A stretch of 64,000 bases of DNA from CAG-791 sp963655255 (GCA_963655255.1 CAVKEB010000001.1:1-64000), one strand, 5' to 3'. Counted from the first letter of the stretch, positions 1 through 8,058 are shown. The notes: generated by a model from the sequence alone, not told the origin. Made by a program: numbers and translations.

Positions 1-22
1 CCGCCAAGCGGCACTCTGAGCA

Positions 23-55
23 GGAGAAGATGTCATCAGACATCTTCGAGTGCAG
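23..55 (-). repeat. B-module hairpin copy
   Basis: Read on the minus strand it is TGCACTCGAA, then GATGTC-TGAT-GACATC, then TTCTCC. The same flanks and TGAT loop with different but still complementary stem bases occur at 10748-10780 (GATATC/GATATC) and 31232-31263 (ATTGCC/GGCAAT). The stem replacement with pairing kept argues for a structured element rather than chance similarity. Its neighbour gene on the left lies outside the window. Confidence 0.75.
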
Positions 56-154
56 GCCACTCTGGATTGTAGCGCTTTTCCCGTCTGGTGAAAACCGGCG
101 GTTTCCTTCTGTCTGTTCCGGTACCATTCCCGGAAACGTTTCCAATTCTGTCTG

Positions 155-190
155 AAAAATTACCGGAGGGATTCGGAGTTCCCTCCGGTA
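155..190 (-). terminator. Rho-independent terminator of pfp
   Basis: A perfect 10-bp stem (TACCGGAGGG at 161-170 with CCCTCCGGTA at 181-190) is followed on the minus strand by ATTTTT. It lies about 115 nt past the stop of the phosphofructokinase gene and is oriented to end that transcript. Confidence 0.8.
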
Positions 191-304
191 CCTGAAAGCA
201 AAGTTCAGGCAGCTGCTCCGCACATCCGGGATTTCCTTACAACCCTCCCCGGATGCCGCCGGTCAAAACTCTCTGGAGCATGACCGCATGGCAGTTACAA
301 AAAC

Positions 305-1552
305 TCAGAATTCCTTCAGCTCTTCCATAACAAGGTGACGAGGCGTGCCGTCTACCCAGAACGGAAGGAGCTCGCCCTGAATCAGAGGACGTGCATACTT
401 CACATAATCTTCGGTCAGGTCGTCGCCTTCCTCGTTGATCCACTCCTGAGGAACGTTCTTCACGCCGTTTGCAATCTGGTGAATGTCGAACTTCGAGAAC
501 TCAATGCGGTACGGCTCTGCCTCGGTATTGACTCTCTTGAAGATCACCATCTCGCCGGTCTCGCCCTGCGCTGCGGCCTCAGCAGCCATCTTGCCTGCCG
601 TGAATGCCTCGTTGATATCGGTCAGGGAAGCAACGTGCGTTGCTGCTCTCTGCATGGTGGAGAACTCGATTGCACGGGTCTTGCAGCCGGTGCGCTCGCC
701 GACCAGCTTGCAGAGTGCGGTAGCAGTTCCGGAGAGCTGCTTGTGTCCGAATGCGTCCACCTTGTCGGAGGCATCGCCCAGCTCGCATGCATAGCGGCCG
801 TCTGCCAGCTTCAGTCCCTCGGAAACAGCGATGACAACGGATCTCTTGGTCTTCGCCAGGTGATCGACCTTGTCCAGGAACTTGTCAACATCAAAAACTC
901 TCTCCGGAAGATAGATGGCATCCACGCCGCTGCAGTCATCGCCCTTTGCCAGAGCTGCTGCCGCAGTCAGCCATCCTGCATCGCGGCCCATGATCTCTGC
1001 GATGACGATGGTGGGCTTTGCTGCGCCGAAGGACTCGTTGTCACGGATGACTTCCTTCAGTGTGGTTGCGATGTACTTCGCCGCGGAGCCGTAGCCCGGG
1101 CAGTGATCCGTAACCGGCAGGTCATTGTCGATGGTCTTCGGAACGCCCATGAAGAGCTCGCTCTTGCCGTGCTCCTTCGCATAGTCGCTCAGCATCTTGA
1201 CGGTATCCATGGAGTCATTGCCGCCTGCATAGAACAGGGTGTCAATGTCATGCTCCTCCATGATCTTGAAGACGTTCTCGTAAACATCCTCATGTCCCTC
1301 AATCTTCGGCATCTTGAAACGGCAGGAGCCGAGGAATGCGGAAGGAGTTCTCTTCAGAAGCTCGATTCCCATGGGATCTGCCAGATACTTGTCCAGATCG
1401 ACGAGCTTGTCCTGAAGGAAGCCCTCGATTCCGTGAATCATGCCGTATACATGCTCAGCGCCTGCTGCCTTGGCACCTGCATATACGCCAGCGATGGAGG
1501 AGTTGATGACGGCTGTAGGGCCGCCGGACTGACCTACTACTACGTTCTTCAT
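305..1552 (-). CDS. pfp: Pyrophosphate-dependent 6-phosphofructokinase
   Basis: Cytosolic glycolytic enzyme converting fructose 6-phosphate to fructose 1,6-bisphosphate, reversibly, with PPi as likely phosphoryl donor. The 415-aa protein opens with the nucleotide-binding glycine stretch GQSGGPTA (residues 8-15). Two diagnostic sites point to PPi rather than ATP: GGND near residue 110, where ATP enzymes have a second Gly, and Lys in PKTIDND near 138-144, where ATP enzymes have PGTIDND. MGRDAGW follows near 188. The chosen ATG (MKNVVVGQ) has GAGGAAAG upstream; a longer in-frame start lacks one. It is monocistronic, with its own promoter (1694-1722) and terminator (155-190). The usual family motif is GGDD, so the Asn of GGND is a small departure. 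Confidence 0.95.
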   Translation of the reverse strand: MKNVVVGQSGGPTAVINSSIAGVYAGAKAAGAEHVYGMIHGIEGFLQDKLVDLDKYLADPMGIELLKRTPSAFLGSCRFKMPKIEGHEDVYENVFKIMEEHDIDTLFYAGGNDSMDTVKMLSDYAKEHGKSELFMGVPKTIDNDLPVTDHCPGYGSAAKYIATTLKEVIRDNESFGAAKPTIVIAEIMGRDAGWLTAAAALAKGDDCSGVDAIYLPERVFDVDKFLDKVDHLAKTKRSVVIAVSEGLKLADGRYACELGDASDKVDAFGHKQLSGTATALCKLVGERTGCKTRAIEFSTMQRAATHVASLTDINEAFTAGKMAAEAAAQGETGEMVIFKRVNTEAEPYRIEFSKFDIHQIANGVKNVPQEWINEEGDDLTEDYVKYARPLIQGELLPFWVDGTPRHLVMEELKEF

Positions 1553-1693
1553 AATGTACCTTTCCTCTCTTTTCTGCCTCTGCATCCGCAGGATTTCCTA
1601 TCTCACGTGTTGACAGGAACGTTCTCCGGCGTGCGGGCGAAAACTGTATTCGGACTGCGCGGGCATTGTCCCCTCCTGCGCATCCAAAACCGA

Positions 1694-1722
1694 ATTATAG
1701 CAGACCCTCTATAGTCCGTCAA
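1694..1722 (-). promoter_or_regulatory. SigA-type promoter of pfp
   Basis: On the minus strand TTGACG (1717-1722), a 17-nt spacer and a perfect TATAAT (1694-1699). Transcription would start near 1687, giving a leader of about 135 nt before the phosphofructokinase ATG. Confidence 0.85.
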
Positions 1723-1749
1723 CGTGCGGTTTCCTTTATTCTCAACGAT

Positions 1750-1773
1750 GGTAACGGTTCCGGTAACGTTTCC
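1750..1773. promoter_or_regulatory. Tandem LacI/GalR-like operator candidates
   Basis: Two abutting 12-mers, GGTAACGGTTCC (1750-1761) and GGTAACGTTTCC (1762-1773), resemble the palindrome GGAAACGTTTCC found at 132-143 on the other side of pfp. All three have the central CG and AA/TT layout of LacI-family operators. They lie between the pfp promoter and the candidate promoter of the plus-strand lipoprotein gene. The assignment is inference only; a CcpA-type site would normally have TG...CA ends. Confidence 0.35.
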
Positions 1774-1811
1774 CTATGTCATCTCCTTCTGCCGTTTTTT
1801 CCCTGCATCTG

Positions 1812-1840
1812 TTGGGTTTTGCCGGCGGATTGCGTATAAT
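1812..1840 (+). promoter_or_regulatory. Candidate promoter of the transglutaminase lipoprotein
   Basis: TTGGGT (1812-1817), 17-nt spacer, perfect TATAAT (1835-1840). The -35 half is weak. It is the only plausible plus-strand promoter in the 1.7-2.06 kb gap and would give a leader of roughly 215 nt. Confidence 0.5.
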
Positions 1841-1870
1841 AAGGAATGTTTCCCGGCTGGAACACCGTTT

Positions 1871-1971
1871 GGAAACGCCGCCCGTCTCAGGGCATCCCGA
1901 CAGAGTGACCGGTACCGGGAAACGCCGCCCGTCCCGGAATATTCCGTCAGGGCAGCCGGTACCGACGGAAT
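1871..1971 (+). repeat. Direct repeat and hairpin in a long 5' leader
   Basis: The 16-mer GGAAACGCCGCCCGTC occurs at 1871-1886 and again at 1918-1933, each followed by a diverged CAGGGCA...CCGGTACCG stretch. A perfect palindrome GGAATATTCC lies at 1936-1945, and ATTCCGTC (1941-1948) pairs with GACGGAAT (1964-1971) around a loop holding GGTACC. It sits in the presumed untranslated leader of the lipoprotein gene. No known riboswitch fold is recognised. Confidence 0.5.
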
Positions 1972-2062
1972 GCTGCAGAAGCACATTCCCGGGCAGGAGC
2001 TCCGGGAGACGAAAGCTCCAGGGGCAATGATTCATCCACACAGAAAGGCACCACGAAAGGAT

Positions 2063-3019
2063 ATGCTGTTTTTCCCCAGAAAACGGATCCCGATTTTCAC
2101 AAGAACAGAGGCCGTCATCACCGGTCTCTGCCTTGCCGTGCTCCTCTCCGGGTGCAGCAAGGGGGCCGCTTCCTCTCCGGACACTTCCTCCATGCATGGA
2201 ACAAGGGACCACACGCCGGAGGTTCTCACCCCGGAAGCGGACGGCACCACCGTCCTCGGAACGAAGAATGTCTCCCTCGATGTCTCAAACGCGCAGGACG
2301 GATATTTCTGTGCCTCCTGGACGGGCGATTCCGACAAGGTGAAGCTCCAGGTCGTGACAAAGGATCAGATCACCTACACGTACGATCTTCCCTCCGACGG
2401 GAGTCTTCAGGTTTTCCCCTTTTCCGACGGAAGCGGGGACTACAGCATCGGTGTTTACACCAATGTGGAAGGCACGCTGTACTCCACGGAATACCAGACA
2501 ACGCTCTCCGTCTCACTGGAGAATGAATATCTGCCGTTCCTCTATCCCAACCAGTATGTCTGGTTCACGAGGAACACCCGGGCCGTGGAAAAGGCCGCCG
2601 AGGTCGTCGCACCCGCGGACACGGACCTGGACGCCGTCAGTCTGGTCTATGACTACGTGGTAAATCACGTCACCTACGACTGGGAGGAAGCTAAGACCGT
2701 AGAGAGCAGGTATCTTCCGGATGTGGACGAAGTGCTGGAGAGTGGGAAGGGAATCTGCTTTGACTATTCCGCGCTGATGGCAGCCATGCTCCGCAGCCAG
2801 CGCATCCCGACAAGGCTCGAGATCGGCTATGCCGGAACCACCTACCACGCCTGGATCAGTACCTATATTGAAGACATCGGCTGGGTAAACGGCATCATCC
2901 GGTTTGACGGCACCGACTGGTCCCTGATGGATCCGACCCTCGCCTCCACCGAGAGCTCGAAGGAAGTGAAGAAATTCATTTCCGACGGGACGCAGTACCG
3001 TACCTGTTATCTGTATTAA
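2063..3019 (+). CDS. Transglutaminase-like lipoprotein
   Basis: Predicted membrane-anchored exported protein of 318 aa. An N-terminal basic stretch is followed by a hydrophobic segment ending in the lipobox LLSGC, so the mature protein would start at that Cys. The middle part is beta-rich with no family I can name. The C-terminal part carries the transglutaminase core: GICFDYSALMAAMLR with the catalytic Cys, then YHAWI with the His and a later DPT with the Asp. Such domains act as cell-surface peptidases or crosslinkers; the substrate is unknown. The start is uncertain: ATG 2063 and in-frame ATG 2027 both lack a well-spaced ribosome binding site, and 2063 was chosen for the better signal peptide. 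The reading frame continues upstream without a stop, but that part is low-complexity. Confidence 0.85.
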   Translation: MLFFPRKRIPIFTRTEAVITGLCLAVLLSGCSKGAASSPDTSSMHGTRDHTPEVLTPEADGTTVLGTKNVSLDVSNAQDGYFCASWTGDSDKVKLQVVTKDQITYTYDLPSDGSLQVFPFSDGSGDYSIGVYTNVEGTLYSTEYQTTLSVSLENEYLPFLYPNQYVWFTRNTRAVEKAAEVVAPADTDLDAVSLVYDYVVNHVTYDWEEAKTVESRYLPDVDEVLESGKGICFDYSALMAAMLRSQRIPTRLEIGYAGTTYHAWISTYIEDIGWVNGIIRFDGTDWSLMDPTLASTESSKEVKKFISDGTQYRTCYLY

Positions 3020-3023
3020 GCAC

Positions 3024-3097
3024 CTGCCCCGCAGTGCGCGATCATTTTTCCTGCTGCTGACTTTTCGTCAGCAAGGACATCTGCCCCGCAGTGCGCG
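3024..3097 (+). repeat. 17-bp direct repeat flanking a hairpin
   Basis: CTGCCCCGCAGTGCGCG occurs at 3024-3040 and exactly again at 3081-3097. Between them TGCTGAC (3055-3061) pairs with GTCAGCA (3067-3073). The unit fills the gap between the lipoprotein stop and the pilus operon. The hairpin lacks a T tract, so it is unlikely to be a simple terminator. Confidence 0.6.
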
Positions 3098-3138
3098 GGA
3101 TAATCGCATGCATTTCCGGAAAAGAAAGTGAGGATCCC

Positions 3139-4239
3139 ATGGCCGCATCCCATTCCTCCGGCGCCAGAACGCCGGAAACCGAAGGCTCCGAGAAGAAAAA
3201 GCTCCGCCCGCTGAACGAGGAGCAGCTCTCTCATACTTTCGAACAGCTCTCCATGCTCCTTGGCGCGGGCATCACGCCTGCGGAAGGACTGGACATCATG
3301 CTCCGCGACAAGGACAATACGGACCTTGCGGACGCATATCAGGCTCTTCAGAGCCTTGTCATGGGCGGTGTCTCCCTTTCCGAAGCCGTGCGGCAGAGCG
3401 GCCTGTTCCCCTTCTATGCCGTGCAGCTCCTGAAAATCGGTGAAATGACAGGGCGCCTCGACGCGGTCTGCTCGTCGCTTTCTACCTTCTATGAAGCCGA
3501 GGATGAGCTTCGCGGCTCGGTCCGGGACGCCTTCTATTACCCGATGATCATGGCGGTCATGATGTTCGTTCTGGTCATTGTGCTGCTCTCCCGTGTCCTT
3601 CCGATCTTTGAACAGGTCTTCCGCCAGCTCGGCACCTCGGTGAGCGGCGTTGCCGCCGTTCTGATGCAGATCAGCAGCGCACTTTCCCGCTACTATGCCG
3701 TGTTCATCACGCTGTTCCTGCTCCTGGCCGTGCTCTTTTTCTACTTCAACAGCACCCAGCCAGGTCAGAAGCACTTCCGGCGCCTCCTCCAGAAGTGCCC
3801 GTTTACCCGGAACCTCTCCGAAGAGATCGCGCTCAGCCGTTTCGCCGCAGGCATGGAACTCACACAGTCCAGCGGCATGGACACCTACGAATCCCTGACC
3901 CTGTGCCGGGATATTGTGGAAAATGACGCCGTCGCCGCAAGAATCGATACCTGCATCCGTTCCCTGCAGGCGGGAAGCCCGTTTTCCGAGGCTCTCGCGG
4001 GTGCGGCCATTTTTTCCAGCTTCTATTCCAGTATGATCAACGTCGCCTCCATGACCGGCCACATCGACACCGTGATGGGCTACATTTCCCGTCACTACCG
4101 CGCCGAGACGGACCGCCGCATCGACGCCGCACTCTCCCGCATCGAACCCACCATGGTCGCGCTTCTTGCCATTCTGGTCGGCGGAATCCTTCTGTCCGTC
4201 ATTCTCCCGCTGATGGGAATCATGTCGAGCATCGGGTAA
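3139..4239 (+). CDS. Type II secretion / type IV pilus inner membrane platform protein (GspF/PilC family)
   Basis: Integral membrane platform protein that in type IV pilus, type II secretion and competence systems links the assembly ATPase to the growing pseudopilus. The 366-aa protein has two GspF domains: one near residues 25-145 (opening LNEEQLSHTFEQLSMLLGAG) and one in the second half (LSRFAAGMELTQSSG), each followed by membrane segments. The length fits the shorter Firmicutes (ComGB-like) members. The ATG at 3139 has AGGA upstream; an in-frame GTG at 3091 lies inside the upstream repeat and is less likely. It opens a five-gene operon whose other members are small one-helix proteins. No ATPase, prepilin peptidase or clear major pilin gene is in the window. 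Confidence 0.92.
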   Translation: MAASHSSGARTPETEGSEKKKLRPLNEEQLSHTFEQLSMLLGAGITPAEGLDIMLRDKDNTDLADAYQALQSLVMGGVSLSEAVRQSGLFPFYAVQLLKIGEMTGRLDAVCSSLSTFYEAEDELRGSVRDAFYYPMIMAVMMFVLVIVLLSRVLPIFEQVFRQLGTSVSGVAAVLMQISSALSRYYAVFITLFLLLAVLFFYFNSTQPGQKHFRRLLQKCPFTRNLSEEIALSRFAAGMELTQSSGMDTYESLTLCRDIVENDAVAARIDTCIRSLQAGSPFSEALAGAAIFSSFYSSMINVASMTGHIDTVMGYISRHYRAETDRRIDAALSRIEPTMVALLAILVGGILLSVILPLMGIMSSIG

Positions 4240-4260
4240 GCCCGGAGGAAACACTGTTTC

Positions 4261-4599
4261 ATGAGACGAAAAAAAAGACGTTTCAACTTCATGCTCCTTC
4301 TCGCTCTTGTCCTGATGCTGTTCTGGACCTTTCTGTTCTCATCCATGGCAGGAAGCCTCGGCTCCGGCACCCGGAAGGAGCAGGAGCTCGCCCTTCGCGA
4401 TGCCCTGGAACACGCCATCACGTCCTGCTACGCCCTGGAGGGGGTGTATCCCCCCAATCTGCAGTACATGAAGGATCACTACGGTCTCACCTATGATGAG
4501 AACCTGTTCTGCGTCTCTTATCAGCCCGTCGCCGCCAACATCCGCCCGGAATATTTCATTCTGGAACAGGATCGGCAGAACCCGGAGGTATCACCATGA
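4261..4599 (+). CDS. Small membrane protein of the pilus-like operon
   Basis: 112-aa protein with a very basic N-terminus (MRRKKRRF), one hydrophobic helix (about residues 9-28) and a polar domain likely outside the membrane. It begins 21 nt after the GspF gene with GGAGG upstream and ends overlapping the next start by four bases (ATGA), so translation is probably coupled. The layout resembles a pseudopilin-like or pilus accessory subunit, but no prepilin cleavage motif (G before F with Glu at +5) is visible. Function is inferred from position only. Confidence 0.8.
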   Translation: MRRKKRRFNFMLLLALVLMLFWTFLFSSMAGSLGSGTRKEQELALRDALEHAITSCYALEGVYPPNLQYMKDHYGLTYDENLFCVSYQPVAANIRPEYFILEQDRQNPEVSP

Positions 4600-5075
4600 G
4601 AAAAAGGCATCTTTCGCATTCCTCCGCTCTTTTGTTCATTCTGCTTCTATTCGCCTCGCTGATTCTGGTCGGCGTTCTCCTGATTTCCATGGGAACCGGC
4701 GTCTACGAAAACGTTCTTGCCTCGATGAACCGGAATGACGAGACCCGCACCGCCAGTGCCTACCTGATGCAGAAGGTGCGCCAGAACCGCGATTCCGGCT
4801 CCGTCACCTCCGGCACACTGGACGGTCAGGATGCCATCCTCCTGTCGCAGAGCATCAATGGGGAAGACTACTGCACTTACCTCTACTGCTATGACGGCCA
4901 GCTGTGCGAGCTTCTTGCGAGAAAGGACAACACCGCTTTATCCGCCGCGGCAGGGAGCCCCGTTGCTTCCCTGGACGCGATGACCGTGACCGCATCCGAA
5001 TCCGGCGATGCCCTGATTGTTTCCTTCACAACGAACGGGCGGGAGCACAGGCTCCGCATCCGCCAAAGTTCCTGA
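4596..5075 (+). CDS. DUF4860-like pilus operon protein
   Basis: 159-aa protein with one N-terminal membrane helix (about residues 12-32) followed by a soluble domain containing SASAYLMQKVRQ-like helical and beta segments, typical of DUF4860 proteins that accompany GspF-type operons in Clostridia. The start overlaps the stop of the preceding gene (ATGA), indicating translational coupling. It is presumably exposed outside the membrane as a minor pseudopilin-like subunit; biochemical role unknown. The family name is from memory of similar operons, not from a search. Confidence 0.78.
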   Translation: MRKRHLSHSSALLFILLLFASLILVGVLLISMGTGVYENVLASMNRNDETRTASAYLMQKVRQNRDSGSVTSGTLDGQDAILLSQSINGEDYCTYLYCYDGQLCELLARKDNTALSAAAGSPVASLDAMTVTASESGDALIVSFTTNGREHRLRIRQSS

Positions 5076-5085
5076 GGAGTTCCGC

Positions 5086-5631
5086 ATGAAACAGCGACCT
5101 GTCAAACATTTATCACAATCCGCACTGCTCCTCCTGGAGCTGATCATCGCGACAGCCTATCTGGCACTCTCCTCCGTTGTCTGCATCCGGCTGTATCTGT
5201 ATGCCCACAGCCTGAGCGCCGCCTCCGCGGCAAAGACAAACGCCATCCGCGAAGTCCAGAACCTTGGCGAAGCCTGGCTTTCCTCCGACGGAAGCCTCTC
5301 CTCCGCCATCGCGCTGTATCAGGAAACCGCTGCGTTTCCGGAAGGGACATCCTCCAATGCGTCTGCGGATTCTTCCGCCGGGACCTACCCGCAGGAATCT
5401 TCGGATTCCGCAGAGGAAGAGTCCGCTCTTCGGTACGCGAACGTATACTATAACGGGGACTGGGAGGTTCTTTCTTCCGGCGAAGATGCGGCATTCTGCA
5501 TTGCACTCTCGCTTCAGGAGAGTGACACCCCCGGTGTCATGGAACTCACCCTGACGGCTTCTTCGGTAAAGGGGGGAGCGGCACAGGGGGAGTCCTATTA
5601 TTCGTTGAACATAGAAGATAATCAAGACTGA
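5086..5631 (+). CDS. Pseudopilin-like protein of the pilus operon
   Basis: 181-aa protein whose N-terminus (SALLLLELIIATAYLALSS) is a hydrophobic helix with a Glu near its start, resembling the methylation-site Glu of type IV pilin helices, although the usual Gly-Phe cleavage pair is not clear. The remainder is Ser- and acid-rich (residues about 75-120) and then beta-rich. Start ATG 5086 has GAGGAG six bases upstream and lies 10 nt after the previous stop. Likely a minor pilin or pseudopilin. The Ser/Ala-rich region may be a linker. Confidence 0.78.
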   Translation: MKQRPVKHLSQSALLLLELIIATAYLALSSVVCIRLYLYAHSLSAASAAKTNAIREVQNLGEAWLSSDGSLSSAIALYQETAAFPEGTSSNASADSSAGTYPQESSDSAEEESALRYANVYYNGDWEVLSSGEDAAFCIALSLQESDTPGVMELTLTASSVKGGAAQGESYYSLNIEDNQD

Positions 5632-5685
5632 TGTCAGCTTCTCCTGTTTCGGGCAGGCAGAAAAGGATGGGAAAAAGGCTAAATT

Positions 5686-6402
5686 ATGGATTTTCGTAAT
5701 TCACAGGATCTCAGCGCAATTGAATATGCCATTCAGAGCGGGCAGGAGGCAGCGGCACAGAATTCCCGCCGCCATCGCTTTCACATCGGGAGCGGGGCTG
5801 CCCTCATTCTGATGACCGTGATCATCATCAGCCTTCTCTGCTTTGCCGCGCTCTCGATCGTCAGCGCCCAGGCAGACAGCCGCCTCACAAGCCGCTACGC
5901 CGAGCAGACAAGCGCCTACTATGCCGCCCGGAATCTCGGCGTGGAATTTACCGCGGAGGCAGATGCCGATCTGAAGCTGCTCTATGAAACGTCCTCCTGC
6001 GAGTCGGACTACTTCGAGGGTGCCCGCCGTTTTTCCTCCTGCGTGAATCCTTCCGATGAGACATCTCCTTGGCATTCGCAGCTGCAGAATATTCTGGCTA
6101 ACACTGCTTCCTCCCAAGAGGCTCCCCGAAGCTCCTCAAGGAAAGGCTCCGAATCTTCTGCAGACAACGCTTCTTCCACCGGTTCCGCACGTAAAAAAGA
6201 GGAGAACCCGATTCTCGTGTTCTCCTCTCCCATGACCGATACGCAGGAATACCTTCTGGTTCTGCGCGTCCTCTATCCGGACTCTCCGGATGCGCCCCGC
6301 TGCGAGGTGCTCTCCTCCCGGATTCTTTCCACCGTATCGTATGACTACAGCTCCTCCCTGAATGTCCTGGGCCACAGCGCAACCAGTTCTTCACAGGAAT
6401 AA
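5686..6402 (+). CDS. Membrane protein ending the pilus-like operon
   Basis: 238-aa protein with a cytosolic N-terminus of about 38 residues, one strong membrane helix (ALILMTVIIISLLCFAAL, about 39-60) and an extracytoplasmic region with a Ser-rich linker around residues 145-170. The helix is followed by AQADSRLTSRYAEQTSAYYAARNL, a coiled pattern common in PilX- or PulG-like minor subunits. AAAGG precedes the ATG by about nine bases. It is the last gene of the five-gene set. The role in pilus or secretion assembly is inferred from position. Confidence 0.75.
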   Translation: MDFRNSQDLSAIEYAIQSGQEAAAQNSRRHRFHIGSGAALILMTVIIISLLCFAALSIVSAQADSRLTSRYAEQTSAYYAARNLGVEFTAEADADLKLLYETSSCESDYFEGARRFSSCVNPSDETSPWHSQLQNILANTASSQEAPRSSSRKGSESSADNASSTGSARKKEENPILVFSSPMTDTQEYLLVLRVLYPDSPDAPRCEVLSSRILSTVSYDYSSSLNVLGHSATSSSQE

Positions 6403-6634
6403 AGCAGTACTTTCTCACTGATGCCTGATGAATATATTCCTGGCCACGACCCGTCCGGTTCCGCGCAGGAACATGACAGGGATTTTTCCGAAAAAGCCGA
6501 ATTGCGTTCTGACAGACACGAGGTTTCCCTTTCTGCGCAGGAATAAAACCGCATTTTCCCCGCAGAGGCGGACGGAAGCGGATTCTGTCAGATACCAAGA
6601 GCTCCCTCGGCGCATGGCCGCCTCTCATTTTCCT
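6403..6634. other. Gap between convergent genes, nothing recognised
   Basis: The pilus operon (plus) and the cysteine desulfurase gene (minus) converge here. The phrase CACAGGAATAAA at the last plus-strand stop is echoed as CGCAGGAATAAA near 6536. No clear terminator hairpin with a T tract was found, and the open frame running over this gap is not protein-like. Confidence 0.4.
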
Positions 6635-7915
6635 TCAGGCCTCAACGTCCTCACGCGCAGAGCCCCGGATTCGCTTCATCGTCTCCGTCAGCACGCGGAT
6701 GACCGTTTCGATTTCTTCCTCTGTATTCTCCGGACCGAGCGAGAAGCGAAGCGTTCCCGCTGCCCGCTGCAGGTCCCCCGTCATCGCCATCAGGACGTGG
6801 GAAGGATCCAGGGCCCCCGTCGTGCAGGCACTTCCTCCGGAGGCGCAGATTCCGGCAAGATCCAGATTGATGAGAAGCGTTCTCTGATCGAAGCCCGGAA
6901 AGGAAACGCTGACATTCCCGGGAAGGCGTCCTTTTCCGGACAGCTCTTCTCTTTTCCCGGGCTCCGGGCCGTTCCAGAGCATGCGGATGCCGCACGCTTC
7001 TTCCACTTCCTTCCGAAGACGCTCACGGAAAAAGAGCTGAAGCTCCAGGACTTTCTCGCTGTCTCTCTCCCTTTCGGCCGCTGCCTCCTTCGCCGCTGCC
7101 GCAAAACCGATGGCTGCCGGCACATTTTCCGTTCCGGCCCGCCGCCCGCTCTCCTGCGCACCGCCGTGAATCAGCGAACCGATTCGGGTGCCTCTGCGGA
7201 TATACAGAAATCCGATTCCCTTCGGTCCTCCGATTTTATGGGCGCTCACGGATAGAAGGTCCACATCCATTTCTTCCACATCAATGGGAAGCTTTCCGTA
7301 GGCCTGCACCGCGTCCGTATGAAACAGGATCCGTCGCTCCGGCTGTCTCCGGGATCCGGTTCTACCCTCACAGCCGCCGTCCGCATTCCGGAGCTCTTCC
7401 TCGCGCTGCCTCACGACGCGGACCAGTTCCCGTACCGGCTCGATGGTTCCGACTTCGTTGTTCGCCAGCATGACCGACACCAGAACGGTATCCGGATGGC
7501 GTTCCAGTTCTTCTCTCAGACTCTTTGCGGATACAAAGCCTTCTATATCCACGGGAAGGTACGAAACGGTGTATCCCCGGCTCTCCAGATAGGCACAGGT
7601 GTGAAGCACCGCGTGATGCTCCACCTGCGTCGTGATGATGTGCCCTGTCTGCCGTTCCGGCAGGCCGGCCTCTGCCGCACCGATGAGCGCCCAGTTGTCC
7701 CCTTCCGTTCCTCCGGAGGTAAAAAAGATTTCCTTCCAGGCCGCGCCGATCGTTTCCGCCAGCACGGTCCTTGCCTGATCCAGCCTTGCCTTTGCTTCCT
7801 GCGCGATGGGGTAAGAGGGACTTGCGTTCCCGTAAACCTCCCTCATCGCTTCCGTCATCTGTTCCAGCGAACACTCCCGCATCGGGCAGGTCGCCGCATG
7901 ATCCAGATAAATCAT
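6635..7915 (-). CDS. Cysteine desulfurase (NifS/IscS family)
   Basis: PLP enzyme that takes sulfur from cysteine to form an enzyme persulfide for Fe-S cluster, thiamine or tRNA thiolation. The 426-aa protein begins MIYLDHAAT, the family's N-terminal signature. FTSGGTEGDNWA binds PLP, EHHAVL is the conserved His region, SAHKIGGPKGIGF contains the PLP lysine, and SGGSACTTG near residue 340 carries the catalytic Cys. The length is slightly above the usual 380-400 aa because of an Arg/Glu-rich insert around residues 175-200. ATG 7915 was chosen because the homologous region begins there. No iscU or nifU neighbour is seen; the rhodanese-TtcA gene at 20 kb is a possible sulfur acceptor in this genome. 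Confidence 0.93.
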   Translation of the reverse strand: MIYLDHAATCPMRECSLEQMTEAMREVYGNASPSYPIAQEAKARLDQARTVLAETIGAAWKEIFFTSGGTEGDNWALIGAAEAGLPERQTGHIITTQVEHHAVLHTCAYLESRGYTVSYLPVDIEGFVSAKSLREELERHPDTVLVSVMLANNEVGTIEPVRELVRVVRQREEELRNADGGCEGRTGSRRQPERRILFHTDAVQAYGKLPIDVEEMDVDLLSVSAHKIGGPKGIGFLYIRRGTRIGSLIHGGAQESGRRAGTENVPAAIGFAAAAKEAAAERERDSEKVLELQLFFRERLRKEVEEACGIRMLWNGPEPGKREELSGKGRLPGNVSVSFPGFDQRTLLINLDLAGICASGGSACTTGALDPSHVLMAMTGDLQRAAGTLRFSLGPENTEEEIETVIRVLTETMKRIRGSAREDVEA

Positions 7916-7964
7916 TCTCTTTCTGCTCTTTCTGAAAATTATTTGTATCCGTTCAACCCACAAA

Positions 7965-8058
7965 GATTTTCCATGCGAAACAATTCATTTCAAATAAAAG
8001 AAGATACCATCAGACAGGTCTGCGTGTCACGAGGAGAATTTCGTGCAGACGAATTCTC
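7965..8058 (-). repeat. Degenerate modular repeat (X and E modules)
   Basis: The exact 15-mer GATTTTCCATGCGAA (7965-7979) is shared with the X hairpin at 11626-11676. At 8034-8058 GAGAATTTCGT pairs with ACGAATTCTC around GCAG, with one unpaired base at the same place as in the E modules at 31199 and 62299. On the minus strand the hairpin begins inside the stop region of the methyltransferase gene (8057-8059). A decayed B-like piece (GAAGATACCATCAG) lies between them. Confidence 0.55.

Larger units (their letters stand above)
1..304. other. Left-edge intergenic stretch, no gene
   Basis: No convincing reading frame is present. The stretch holds one copy of the B hairpin module (23-55), a perfect 12-bp palindrome GGAAACGTTTCC (132-143), and the terminator of the phosphofructokinase gene (155-190). 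The bases between the terminator and the gene end (191-304) show nothing I can name. Confidence 0.6.

Noticed and set aside
335..1714. A 459-codon plus-strand open frame opposite the phosphofructokinase gene
   Set aside because: It is the antisense shadow of a well-conserved gene, has no ribosome binding site and no recognisable domain.
6428..7255. Plus-strand frame starting in the gap after the pilus operon
   Set aside because: It mostly lies opposite the cysteine desulfurase gene and is Arg/Pro-rich without domain or ribosome binding site.
8000..8027. Another B hairpin
   Set aside because: Only the GAAGATACCATCAG part resembles B; the two halves do not pair, so it is at most a decayed copy.
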